Positions 1 to 6,025 of a stretch of DNA of 6,025 bases are shown one piece after another. The position numbers and the translations under genes are program-made. This DNA comes from TWA4 sp051879195 (GTDB taxonomy: Bacteria > Bacillota > Clostridia > Lachnospirales > Lachnospiraceae). Position 1 is the first letter of the stretch, and the number at the start of each line of letters is the position of its first letter. The stretch covers positions 1-6,025 of the forward strand of contig JBJELO010000282.1 of NCBI GenBank assembly GCA_051879195.1, written 5' to 3'. The notes below the pieces were generated by a model. That model was given only the letters and a program-made list of their open reading frames with translations, made no database searches and was not told the origin of the DNA.

Positions 1-54
1 GCCGGAAATGCCGGTGAGAAAATCGGATGCGGAACGATTGAATGGGTGGAATAA
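1..54 (+). CDS. possible 3' end of an unidentified convergent gene (partial)
   Basis: Frame 1 of the plus strand is open from the window edge to a TAA at 52-54 and reads ...GCGTIEWVE as a C-terminus. Its codons (GGA, GAA, AAA, ATC, GTG) resemble those of the neighbouring genes, and it stops just before the hairpin that ends the lon unit, as expected for a convergent neighbour. Only 17 codons are visible and the frame could be open by chance. I do not recognise the protein and assign no function. The alternative is that this stretch is intergenic, or that an unrelated minus-strand frame runs through it. Confidence 0.35.
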   Translation, partial: AGNAGEKIGCGTIEWVE

Positions 55-57
55 TCC

Positions 58-101
58 AAAAAGGAACGTCCGAAAGTATCTCAAAACTGTTCGGACGTTC
101 C
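58..101 (-). terminator. Rho-independent terminator after lon
   Basis: Two perfectly complementary 12-base arms, GGAACGTCCGAA at 63-74 and TTCGGACGTTCC at 90-101, flank a 15-base loop. Three further pairs can form inside the loop around a bulged base. On the minus strand the stem is followed at once by TTTTT (complement of 58-62), the classic intrinsic terminator form. It lies about 48 bp past the lon stop. On the plus strand the stem is not followed by a T-run, so it looks one-directional and belongs to the clpX-lon unit. Confidence 0.88.
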
Positions 102-148
102 CGCATATTCATCTCTATGAACCACAGATATCCCAAGCTCTGCCCTTC

Positions 149-2458
149 TTACTGCGTTACAAATGCATTGTCGATAACTTCATTCATATTCCCCACATAG
201 GTAATATTGAGTCCATCTGTAATCTCACTTGCCAGTTCTCCCACATTGGGTGTGTTTTTCACAGGTACAAGAACGTTGTGGATGCCCGCCATCTTGGCTG
301 CCAGAAGCTTCTCCTTCAGACCGCCGATAGGAAGGACACGTCCTCTCAGGGTTACTTCTCCGGTCATAGCCAGATCCGCATGTACCTTTCGGCCCGTTAC
401 TGCGGAGAGAATCGCCGTCGTCATGGTGATTCCGGCACTGGGGCCATCCTTGGGAACTGCGCCTTCGGGAATATGTACATGAATATCGTGTTCATCAAAA
501 TATTCCTTGCTGATACCGTACTCCCCAGCCACAGACTTCACATAGGTCAGTGCAATCTGGGCAGATTCCTTCATGACATCTCCCAGCTGACCGGTCAGCT
601 GCAGTTTACCGCTGCCCGGAATCATATTAACCTCAATCTGAAGTGTATCTCCGCCCACACTGGTCCAGGCCAGCCCACGGACAATACCGACTTCATCTTC
701 CTCGTTAACCGATTCAAAATTAACTTTTTCCAGTCCAAGATAATGATTCAGATCCTGTTCGTCCACAGTTACGCAGGACTTGCCTTCTTCCAGAATCTCA
801 CATACCGCTTTGCGGCAGATATCTGCAATACGGCGCTCCAGATTACGAACTCCCGCTTCTCTTGTATAATTATGAACAATCTTCTTCAGAGCTTCATCGG
901 AAATCACCAGCTGACCTTCTTTCAGGCCGTTTTTCTCCATCTGCTTTTTAATCAGATGCTCTGTAGCGATATGATACTTCTCATTCTCCGTATAACTGCT
1001 TACTTCAATGACTTCCATACGGTCATACAGCGGTCTGGGAATGCTGGACGGATCATTGGCCGTCGCTATAAACAGCACCTGAGAAAGATCGATAGGTACC
1101 TCGATAAAATGGTCTCTGAAATGGCTGTTCTGTTCGCTGTCGAGAACTTCCAGCAGAGCCGCAGAAGTATCTCCCTTGTAATCACTGCTGACCTTGTCGA
1201 TTTCGTCCAGCAGAATCAGCGGATTGGAGGTTCCCGCCTGCTTCAGCGCCTCCGCAATCCGTCCGGGCATGGAACCGATATAGGTTCTGCGGTGGCCGCG
1301 GATCTCTGCTTCATCACGAACACCGCCCAGACATACGCGGACGTACTTTTTATTCAGTGCGCGGGCAACGGAACGGGCGATGGATGTCTTACCGGTTCCG
1401 GGCGGTCCTGCCAGACAGATGATAGGAGCATCACCTTTCTTTGTCACAGCCCGAACAGCCAGATATTCCACCACGCGCTTTTTGATTTCTTCCATACCGT
1501 AATGGTCTTCATCCAGAATCCTGCGCGCACGCAGAGTATCATTATTATCACGGCTTACCTTATTCCAGGGCAGATCAAGAAGCGCTTCTATATAGTTACG
1601 TGAAACAGTCCCTTCCTGACTTCCGTTGGGAATCAGTCGAAAACGGTTGATTTCCTTGGTAAGCACATCTTTTACTTCTTTGGGTGCTTTCAGCTTTGCA
1701 GCACGTCTGGCATACTCATCCGCATCATCAGAATTATTGACATCTTCTCCCAGTTCTTCGCGGATGACCTTCATCTGCTCGCGCAGAATGTACTCCTTCT
1801 GTGATTTATCGATATGTTCCTTCACTTTCATCTGAAACTCTTTTTTGATCTGATTGATCACTGTCTCTTCCCGAATCAGTTTCAGAATAAACATATACAG
1901 ATCCTCATATCCCGAAATCTCCAGAATCTGCTGCCTTGCTTCAACAGTAAACGGAAACGTGATAACAACCTGTTTCAGTAAATCCTTCAGAGTTCTGCAT
2001 TCAAGCAAATGGGGAATCGCCTGCTTTCCCAATGAGCTGTCCGCACCGTACTTTTCCAGATCATCTTTCAGGATGCGCAGCATCGCTTCCTGCTGATTGT
2101 AATCCAATTCTCTGTTAATATCACCCCTCGGTCTGAACTCCATCTCACCGGTCAGATAATCTCCGTCTGTATCCAGGCTCATCAGTTCTACACGCTCAAG
2201 GCCTTCTACCATGATGCGCAGAACATTCCCCTGCATCTTGATGAGCTGTTTTACGCGGGCAAGTGTTCCCATCGTATAAAGATCTTCAAAACCCGGATTT
2301 TCAACAGTAATATCCTTCTGAAGAACCAGAAGAACTTTCTGTCCCGAAGCCATGGCTTTCTGCGCAGCCTCGATCGACATCTGTCGGCTGGCATCAAAAT
2401 GAACAACCATACCCGGGAGGACTGTCAGACCTCTTAATGCAATAACAGGGACTTTCAT
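149..2458 (-). CDS. lon: ATP-dependent endopeptidase La (Lon protease)
   Basis: Lon is a cytoplasmic homohexameric AAA+ serine protease that degrades misfolded proteins and some short-lived regulators. The 769-residue product has the normal bacterial LonA length. The substrate-binding N-domain spans about residues 1-200 and opens with VPVIALRGLTVLPGM. A helical linker follows (about 200-300). The AAA+ module has Walker A GPPGTGKT at 351-358, Walker B ILLDEID at 415-421, and the RRTYIG pore-loop region at 390-395. The C-terminal protease domain (about 585-769) has DGPSAG with catalytic Ser674, and GGLKEKLLA with catalytic Lys717. Their 43-residue spacing matches the known Ser-Lys dyad. The ATG at 2458 has an AAGGGGG ribosome site 6 bases upstream. 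The gene starts 22 bp after the clpX stop, so the two are probably co-transcribed, and a strong terminator follows lon. No disruption is seen. Confidence 0.98.
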   Translation of the reverse strand: MKVPVIALRGLTVLPGMVVHFDASRQMSIEAAQKAMASGQKVLLVLQKDITVENPGFEDLYTMGTLARVKQLIKMQGNVLRIMVEGLERVELMSLDTDGDYLTGEMEFRPRGDINRELDYNQQEAMLRILKDDLEKYGADSSLGKQAIPHLLECRTLKDLLKQVVITFPFTVEARQQILEISGYEDLYMFILKLIREETVINQIKKEFQMKVKEHIDKSQKEYILREQMKVIREELGEDVNNSDDADEYARRAAKLKAPKEVKDVLTKEINRFRLIPNGSQEGTVSRNYIEALLDLPWNKVSRDNNDTLRARRILDEDHYGMEEIKKRVVEYLAVRAVTKKGDAPIICLAGPPGTGKTSIARSVARALNKKYVRVCLGGVRDEAEIRGHRRTYIGSMPGRIAEALKQAGTSNPLILLDEIDKVSSDYKGDTSAALLEVLDSEQNSHFRDHFIEVPIDLSQVLFIATANDPSSIPRPLYDRMEVIEVSSYTENEKYHIATEHLIKKQMEKNGLKEGQLVISDEALKKIVHNYTREAGVRNLERRIADICRKAVCEILEEGKSCVTVDEQDLNHYLGLEKVNFESVNEEDEVGIVRGLAWTSVGGDTLQIEVNMIPGSGKLQLTGQLGDVMKESAQIALTYVKSVAGEYGISKEYFDEHDIHVHIPEGAVPKDGPSAGITMTTAILSAVTGRKVHADLAMTGEVTLRGRVLPIGGLKEKLLAAKMAGIHNVLVPVKNTPNVGELASEITDGLNITYVGNMNEVIDNAFVTQ

Positions 2459-2464
2459 GCTATT

Positions 2465-2471
2465 CCCCCTT
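2465..2471 (-). promoter_or_regulatory. ribosome binding site of lon
   Basis: The minus strand reads AAGGGGG six bases before the lon ATG at 2458, within the 22-bp gap after clpX. It is a G-rich variant of the usual AAGGAGG and supports the annotated lon start. clpP carries a very similar site. Confidence 0.75.
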
Positions 2472-2480
2472 CTCTCATGT

Positions 2481-3767
2481 TTATGCGCTTGTAGAGCCGG
2501 AACCCATGGTTACTTCATCCGTACGGTAAGTAAGCTCCGGTTCTCCCTTTCCTTCTACAACTTCTCTGGTAATGCGGCATCTTCCGATATTATCATCCGA
2601 CGGAATCTCATACATAACATCCTGCATGACTTTTTCCATAATTGCACGCAAACCTCTTGCACCCGTTTTCCGTTCCTGAGAACGAACTGCAATCTCCTCG
2701 ATTGCATCCGGATCAAATTCCAGAGCCACGCCATCCATTTCAAACAGCTTTTTATACTGCTTTGTGATTGCATTTTTCGGCTCCGTCAGGATTTTCTTCA
2801 GTGCTTCCCGATCCAGCAGATCCAGCGCCACCACTACAGGAACACGGCCAACAAACTCCGGAATCAGCCCGAATTTGGTCAGATCCTGAGGAAGCACTTC
2901 TTTCAGCAGCTGAATGGAATCAGCGTTATTCTTCTCATGAACCTCCGCATTGAAACCGATGGAATTGCTTCCCATACGATTCTCAATGATCTTGTCCAGA
3001 CCATCAAATGCACCACCGCAGATAAACAGAATATTGGTGGTATCGATCTGGTACATATCCTGATGAGGATGTTTTCTGCCGCCCTGAGGAGGAACACTTG
3101 CCACTGTCCCCTCCAGAATCTTCAGTAAAGCCTGCTGTACGCCCTCACCGGACACATCACGGGTAATGGATACGTTCTCCGATTTTTTCGTAATCTTGTC
3201 AATCTCATCGATATAAACGATTCCATACTCCGCTCTGCTGATATCATAATCAGCTGCCTGAATCAGTTTCAGCAGAATATTCTCAACATCCTCGCCCACA
3301 TAGCCGGCTTCGGTCAAAGTCGTTGCATCGGCAATTGCGAACGGAACGTTAAGCAGTTTTGCCAGTGTCTGGGCAAGAAACGTCTTGCCTGATCCGGTGG
3401 GGCCGAGCATCAGAATATTACTCTTCTGAATCTCGACTTCATCATCGGACGGTTCAGCACTGATTCTTTTATAATGATTGTAAACGGACACTGCAAGCAC
3501 CTTTTTCGCTTCATCCTGTCCGATTACATAATCGTCAAGGTAACGTTTGATTTCTTTAGGTTTCAGAAGATTCAGACCACCTTCAATGGTATGATTCTCG
3601 TCCATGTAATCCATGTATTCGCTGTCAAGCAGTTCTGCACAGTCTTCAATACACTGATTACAGATGTAAATTCCCCTCTGGGAACCGGAAGCAAATAACT
3701 TTCGCACTTTTTCCTGCGATTTGCCGCAGAAAGAACATCTTATCTTCTCTTCATATCTGTTTGCCAT
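2481..3767 (-). CDS. clpX: ATP-dependent Clp protease ATP-binding subunit ClpX
   Basis: ClpX is the cytoplasmic hexameric AAA+ unfoldase that recognises substrates such as ssrA-tagged proteins and threads them into ClpP. The 428-residue product is of normal length. The N-terminal zinc-binding domain uses Cys11, Cys14, Cys36 and Cys39. Walker A is GPTGSGKT at 122-129, the GYVG pore loop is at 155-158, and Walker B is VYIDEID at 184-190. The GGRKH loop is at 229-233. An IGF tripeptide at 270-272 is the known ClpP-docking motif. PEFVGR at 303-308 supplies the arginine finger and GARGLR at 369-374 is sensor 2. The ATG at 3767 places CSFC ten residues in, as in the family, and no better start lies upstream. 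Its ribosome site is weak (only GGTG, five bases away), unlike the other three genes. clpX is separated from clpP by a terminator and joined closely to lon. Confidence 0.98.
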   Translation of the reverse strand: MANRYEEKIRCSFCGKSQEKVRKLFASGSQRGIYICNQCIEDCAELLDSEYMDYMDENHTIEGGLNLLKPKEIKRYLDDYVIGQDEAKKVLAVSVYNHYKRISAEPSDDEVEIQKSNILMLGPTGSGKTFLAQTLAKLLNVPFAIADATTLTEAGYVGEDVENILLKLIQAADYDISRAEYGIVYIDEIDKITKKSENVSITRDVSGEGVQQALLKILEGTVASVPPQGGRKHPHQDMYQIDTTNILFICGGAFDGLDKIIENRMGSNSIGFNAEVHEKNNADSIQLLKEVLPQDLTKFGLIPEFVGRVPVVVALDLLDREALKKILTEPKNAITKQYKKLFEMDGVALEFDPDAIEEIAVRSQERKTGARGLRAIMEKVMQDVMYEIPSDDNIGRCRITREVVEGKGEPELTYRTDEVTMGSGSTSA

Positions 3768-3937
3768 AATAGCACCGCGCTTTCTAAATTGAAAAATCGA
3801 ACTAAATGCAGTTATCCGGAGTCAGACTTCGAACAGTTGCAGATAAATAAAATCAGAACAGCAGGTAAATAAGTTTTCCACCTGTTACATACCGGTTTTC
3901 GCGCGGAATCCCGCTCCGCTACTATCTGAATTCAACC
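3768..3937 (-). other. clpX leader / clpP-clpX intergenic spacer
   Basis: About 170 bp lie between the clpP terminator and the clpX ATG. No credible gene is seen on either strand; the few tiny frames lack a ribosome site. Two small inverted repeats are present: GCGGA/TCCGC at 3903-3919, and CAGGT/ACCTG at 3862-3884 with G-T wobbles extending the stem. The stretch is AT-rich next to clpX. Because a terminator precedes it, a clpX promoter is expected here, but I could not match a convincing -35/-10 pair. I see no CIRCE element and no CtsR-type GGTCAAA repeat. Confidence 0.5.
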
Positions 3938-3939
3938 AC

Positions 3940-3973
3940 AAAAACCTGCCGGCGCCGTAACGGCCACCGGCAG
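3940..3973 (-). terminator. Rho-independent terminator after clpP
   Basis: On the minus strand a GC-rich hairpin forms from arms CTGCCGG and CCGGCAG (outer ends of 3946-3973). The stem continues inward through GCCG/CGGC around a TTA loop, with one G-T pair and one bulge. One base after the stem comes TTTTT (complement of 3940-3944). It begins 27 bp past the clpP stop and separates the tig-clpP unit from clpX. Some read-through into clpX is possible. Confidence 0.82.
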
Positions 3974-4000
3974 CATCGTTAACTTGCGGGAATCGGTATC

Positions 4001-4582
4001 TTATCTTCTTTCGAGAACAGCATCGATTAATCCGTACTGTTTTGCTTCTTCAGCAGACATGTAATGATCTCTTTCCGTATCCACTTCGATGACAGAAAGA
4101 GGCTGACCTGTATTAGCAGCCAGTATTTCATTCAGTTTTTTACGTGTTTCGATAATACGATCTGCCACGATTTTAATATCTGTAGCCTGACCCTGTGCTC
4201 CGCCGGAAGGCTGGTGAATCATGATCTCCGCATTGGGCAGTGCAAAACGTTTGCCTTTTGCTCCGCCGGAAAGCAGAAATGCTCCCATGCTGGCAGCCAT
4301 ACCGATACAGATTGTGGATACATCACACTTGATGTACTGCATCGTATCGTAAATAGCCATACCGGCAGTAACAGAGCCGCCCGGGCTGTTAATATACAGA
4401 CTGATGTCTTTTGTAAGATCTTCTGACTCCAGATACAGGAGCTGTGCCACAATAATACTTGCAGACTCATCTGTCACCTGAGAATCCAGAAAAATGATTC
4501 TTTCTTTCAACAGTCTTGAATAAATATCACTGGATCTTTCACCATTTCTGGTGGTTTCAACTACGTAAGGAATAACCGGCAT
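4001..4582 (-). CDS. clpP: ATP-dependent Clp protease proteolytic subunit ClpP
   Basis: ClpP is the serine peptidase that forms the two-ring, 14-subunit degradation chamber served by ClpX and, where present, by ClpC or ClpA. The product is 193 residues, the usual length. The full catalytic triad is visible: Ser98 in GMAASMG (94-100), His123 in MIHQP, and Asp172 in DTERDHYM. These are the same positions as in Bacillus subtilis ClpP. YINSPGGSVTAGMAIYD (63-79) is the family glycine-rich segment that forms the oxyanion region. The ATG at 4582 follows a G-rich ribosome site and gives the short N-terminus MPVIPYVVE typical of Gram-positive ClpP. The gene starts 27 bp after tig with no terminator between, so tig and clpP are probably one transcript. 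A strong terminator follows. No CtsR operator or separate promoter is evident in the short gap, although one inside the end of tig cannot be ruled out. Confidence 0.98.
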   Translation of the reverse strand: MPVIPYVVETTRNGERSSDIYSRLLKERIIFLDSQVTDESASIIVAQLLYLESEDLTKDISLYINSPGGSVTAGMAIYDTMQYIKCDVSTICIGMAASMGAFLLSGGAKGKRFALPNAEIMIHQPSGGAQGQATDIKIVADRIIETRKKLNEILAANTGQPLSVIEVDTERDHYMSAEEAKQYGLIDAVLERR

Positions 4583-4589
4583 CCAAAGA

Positions 4590-4597
4590 CCCCCCTT
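4590..4597 (-). promoter_or_regulatory. ribosome binding site of clpP
   Basis: The minus strand reads AAGGGGGG, ending seven bases before the clpP ATG at 4582. It is a G-rich form of the Shine-Dalgarno sequence, close to the one ahead of lon, and supports the chosen start. Confidence 0.72.
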
Positions 4598-4609
4598 TTA
4601 TAGTATCAA

Positions 4610-5887
4610 TTAAACTTCCTTAGCTTCGTCTACCAATAACTTACTTGCTTTCTTATAGGAAATATCTTCTTTCAGGTATTCCATGTTAACCATGGTCTTA
4701 ACCTGATCTTCTTCCATCTGGTACTGTTCTGCCATGGACTTGATCTCAGCATTGATTTCATCTTCTGAGATTTCAAAAGCTTCTGCTTTAGCGATTGCTT
4801 CCAGCACCAGTCTTGTCTGGATTCTCTTTAAAGCGTTGGGCTTCATCTGTTCTCTCATGCCGTCCTGTGTCTGACCAAAGTATTCCAGATACTGATCCAG
4901 CTTCAGGCCCTGACGTTCCAGATTGCTTGCAAATTCTCTGATCATGTTGTTGGCTTCTGTTGCTACCATTGCATCCGGAATATCCATCTGTGCATTGTCA
5001 ACTGCTTTCTGAATAGCAGCTTCTTCCTTAGCCTGCTCTGCAGCAACTTCTTTTCTCTCTGTTTCAGCTTTTTCAACATGTGCTTTATATTCAGCCAGAG
5101 TTTCAAATTCGGAAACTTCTGCCGCAAATTCATCATCCAGTTCAGGCAGCTGTTTTTCTTCGATCTTCTTAACTGTTACTTTAAATACGGCTGCTTTGCC
5201 CTTTAATTCTTCTGCCTGATACTCTTCAGGGAATGTGACGTTAACATCAAATTCCGTACCGATCTCATGACCGATGATCTGATCTTCAAATCCGGGAATG
5301 AAAGTGTTGGAACCGATTGTTAAAGGATAATCTTCACCTTTACCGCCTTCAAAAGCTACACCGTCAACAAAACCTTCGAAATCAATGGTAGCGATATCTC
5401 CGGACTGTACAGCACGGTCGTCCACATTGACATTAACAGCGTTCTTTTCCTGTTCTTTCTTAATGATAGCCAGAACATCATCTTCTGTTACAGTCAGATC
5501 TGCCTTGGGAACTTCCACTCCTTTGTATTCACCCAGGACAACTTCGGGCTTAACTGCCACTTCTGCTGTAAATACCAGATCTTTTTCAGGATCGGTTTCA
5601 ACAAACTTGATATCGGGTTCGGAAACGATATCAAGTCCGCTTTCCTCAACTGCTTTTTCGTATGCTTCAGGCATTACGGAATTCACTGCATCTTCATAAA
5701 AGAGGCCCTTACCGTACATCCTTTCCAGTACAGAACGGGACACTTTGCCTTTTCTGAAACCGGGCACGCTGTATCTGCTTCTGTTCTTCTGATATACAGC
5801 CTGCATAGCTTTTTCGATTTCATCTGCTGATACAGTAATTGTCAGCTTTGCCATGTTTTTTTCTAAAGTTTCAACTGTTACACTCAT
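4610..5887 (-). CDS. tig: trigger factor, ribosome-associated chaperone and peptidyl-prolyl isomerase
   Basis: Trigger factor binds ribosomal protein L23 at the exit tunnel, shields nascent chains and can isomerise X-Pro bonds. The chosen product is 425 residues, normal for the family. The N-terminal ribosome-binding domain (about 1-115) contains the signature VPGFRKGK at 41-48, with FRK at 44-46. The residue after GKV is Ser50, where E. coli and B. subtilis have proline. The FKBP-type isomerase domain (about 155-245) includes FEGFVDGVAFEGG and IPGFEDQIIG. The C-terminal helical chaperone arms follow (about 250-425). The frame is open 30 codons further upstream, to 5977, but those residues match no trigger-factor N-terminus. 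An AAGGAGGA site eight bases before the ATG at 5887 decides the start there, giving MSVTVETLEKNMAKLTI. It is the first gene of the apparent tig-clpP unit. Confidence 0.97.
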   Translation of the reverse strand: MSVTVETLEKNMAKLTITVSADEIEKAMQAVYQKNRSRYSVPGFRKGKVSRSVLERMYGKGLFYEDAVNSVMPEAYEKAVEESGLDIVSEPDIKFVETDPEKDLVFTAEVAVKPEVVLGEYKGVEVPKADLTVTEDDVLAIIKKEQEKNAVNVNVDDRAVQSGDIATIDFEGFVDGVAFEGGKGEDYPLTIGSNTFIPGFEDQIIGHEIGTEFDVNVTFPEEYQAEELKGKAAVFKVTVKKIEEKQLPELDDEFAAEVSEFETLAEYKAHVEKAETERKEVAAEQAKEEAAIQKAVDNAQMDIPDAMVATEANNMIREFASNLERQGLKLDQYLEYFGQTQDGMREQMKPNALKRIQTRLVLEAIAKAEAFEISEDEINAEIKSMAEQYQMEEDQVKTMVNMEYLKEDISYKKASKLLVDEAKEV

Positions 5888-5895
5888 CGTGTGTA

Positions 5896-5903
5896 TCCTC
5901 CTT
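5896..5903 (-). promoter_or_regulatory. ribosome binding site that fixes the tig start
   Basis: The minus strand reads AAGGAGGA, a near-perfect anti-SD match, with eight bases before the ATG at 5887. It is the strongest ribosome site in the window. It rules against the upstream ATG at 5977, which would add 30 residues not found in the family. Confidence 0.92.
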
Positions 5904-5914
5904 AAATTGCACTG

Positions 5915-5940
5915 TTTCGTCTCGTTTCGTACGCTTTCGT
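5915..5940. repeat. three TTTCGT direct repeats at exact 10-bp spacing
   Basis: TTTCGT occurs on the plus strand at 5915-5920, 5925-5930 and 5935-5940, so the period is exactly 10 bp, about one DNA turn. In the tig leader RNA the units read ACGAAA. The array lies 12 bases upstream of the SD and downstream of both candidate -10 boxes, so it would be transcribed as 5' UTR. Its function is unknown. Confidence 0.7.
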
Positions 5941-5975
5941 GGGAAAAAAGCTGCTCGATTACCAGAAACAGAATC

Positions 5976-6000
5976 ATTGCATTCTAAATTATACTGCAAT
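5976..6000. repeat. inverted repeat around the second TATAAT box upstream of tig
   Basis: ATTGCA at 5976-5981 and TGCAAT at 5995-6000 are perfect inverted copies with 13 bases between them. The spacer includes the minus-strand TATAAT at 5993-5988. A third ATTGCA lies at 5906-5911, next to the SD. The arms are short, so this could be an operator or chance. Confidence 0.45.
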
Positions 6001-6005
6001 AAGTC

Positions 6006-6014
6006 ATTATAGCA
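6006..6014 (-). promoter_or_regulatory. extended -10 promoter element for tig-clpP
   Basis: The minus strand reads TGCTATAAT, an exact extended -10 element (TGnTATAAT). A -35 box at normal spacing would lie past the right edge of the window. Transcription would begin near 5999, giving a leader of about 110 bases. A second TATAAT at 5993-5988 has no good -35 at 17 bp (the hexamer there is TATGCT), so I regard the first as the more likely promoter. Confidence 0.6.
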
Positions 6015-6025
6015 TAAATATAACT

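Noticed and set aside
8..1603. A 531-codon open frame on the plus strand, antisense to lon
   Set aside because: It lies almost wholly within the well-supported lon gene on the other strand. Its translation is rich in His, Phe, Cys and Ile with no recognisable domain, as expected of a codon-biased shadow frame, and it has no clear ribosome site.
2457..3128. A 223-codon plus-strand frame antisense to clpX
   Set aside because: A shadow of clpX, with low-complexity translation and no domain or start signal.
3807..3851. A 14-codon plus-strand frame in the clpX leader
   Set aside because: Too short, with no ribosome site and no sign of conservation that can be seen here.
4583..4640. A clpP-specific promoter in the tig-clpP gap
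   Set aside because: A TATAAA-like string exists just ahead of the ribosome site but has no suitable -35 and would leave almost no leader.
5943..5972. A possible attenuator in the tig leader: a weak hairpin followed by six T on the minus strand
   Set aside because: The stem (CTGTTT with GAGCAG) is only six pairs and two of them are G-T, so it is too weak to support a terminator.
5888..5977. A 30-residue N-terminal extension of trigger factor from the ATG at 5977
   Set aside because: The extension does not resemble the family, runs through the apparent leader repeats, and is bypassed by the AAGGAGGA site just ahead of 5887.
1..6025. CIRCE or CtsR heat-shock operators
   Set aside because: I looked for the TTAGCACTC/GAGTGCTAA inverted repeat and tandem GGTCAAA motifs in the gene-free regions and saw neither.

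Overview
The window is a chromosomal protein-quality-control cluster. Four genes lie on the minus strand in the transcribed order tig (trigger factor), clpP, clpX, lon. All four are intact, with normal family lengths and complete catalytic motifs. The tig-clpP-clpX-lon order, the strong GGAGG-type ribosome binding sites ahead of three of the genes, the moderate base composition and the protein character suggest a Gram-positive Clostridia member, probably Lachnospiraceae-like. That placement is inference; no marker RNA is present.

Layout, read along the minus strand from the right edge. Positions 6025-5888 hold the promoter and leader of tig: an extended -10 box, a second TATAAT box inside an inverted repeat, a triple 10-bp repeat, and a perfect Shine-Dalgarno (SD) that fixes the tig start at 5887. 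tig (5887-4610) is followed after 27 bp by clpP (4582-4001). A strong GC-rich hairpin with a T-run (3973-3940) ends the tig-clpP unit. Next comes a gene-free leader of about 170 bp with smaller inverted repeats, then clpX (3767-2481). After a further 22 bp comes lon (2458-149). A perfect 12-bp-arm terminator (101-58) closes the clpX-lon unit. The first 54 bases may be the 3' end of an unidentified gene running toward lon on the plus strand.

The genes work together on new and damaged proteins. Trigger factor meets nascent chains at the ribosome exit. ClpX unfolds tagged or damaged substrates and feeds them into the ClpP chamber. Lon is a self-contained ATP-dependent protease for misfolded and regulatory proteins. 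The layout suggests two transcription units, tig-clpP and clpX-lon, so ClpP and its unfoldase ClpX may not be strictly co-transcribed.

I found no new system, mobile element, CRISPR array or RNA gene. The points worth a second look are all non-coding: the tig leader repeats, the inverted repeat over a -10 box, and the clpX leader.
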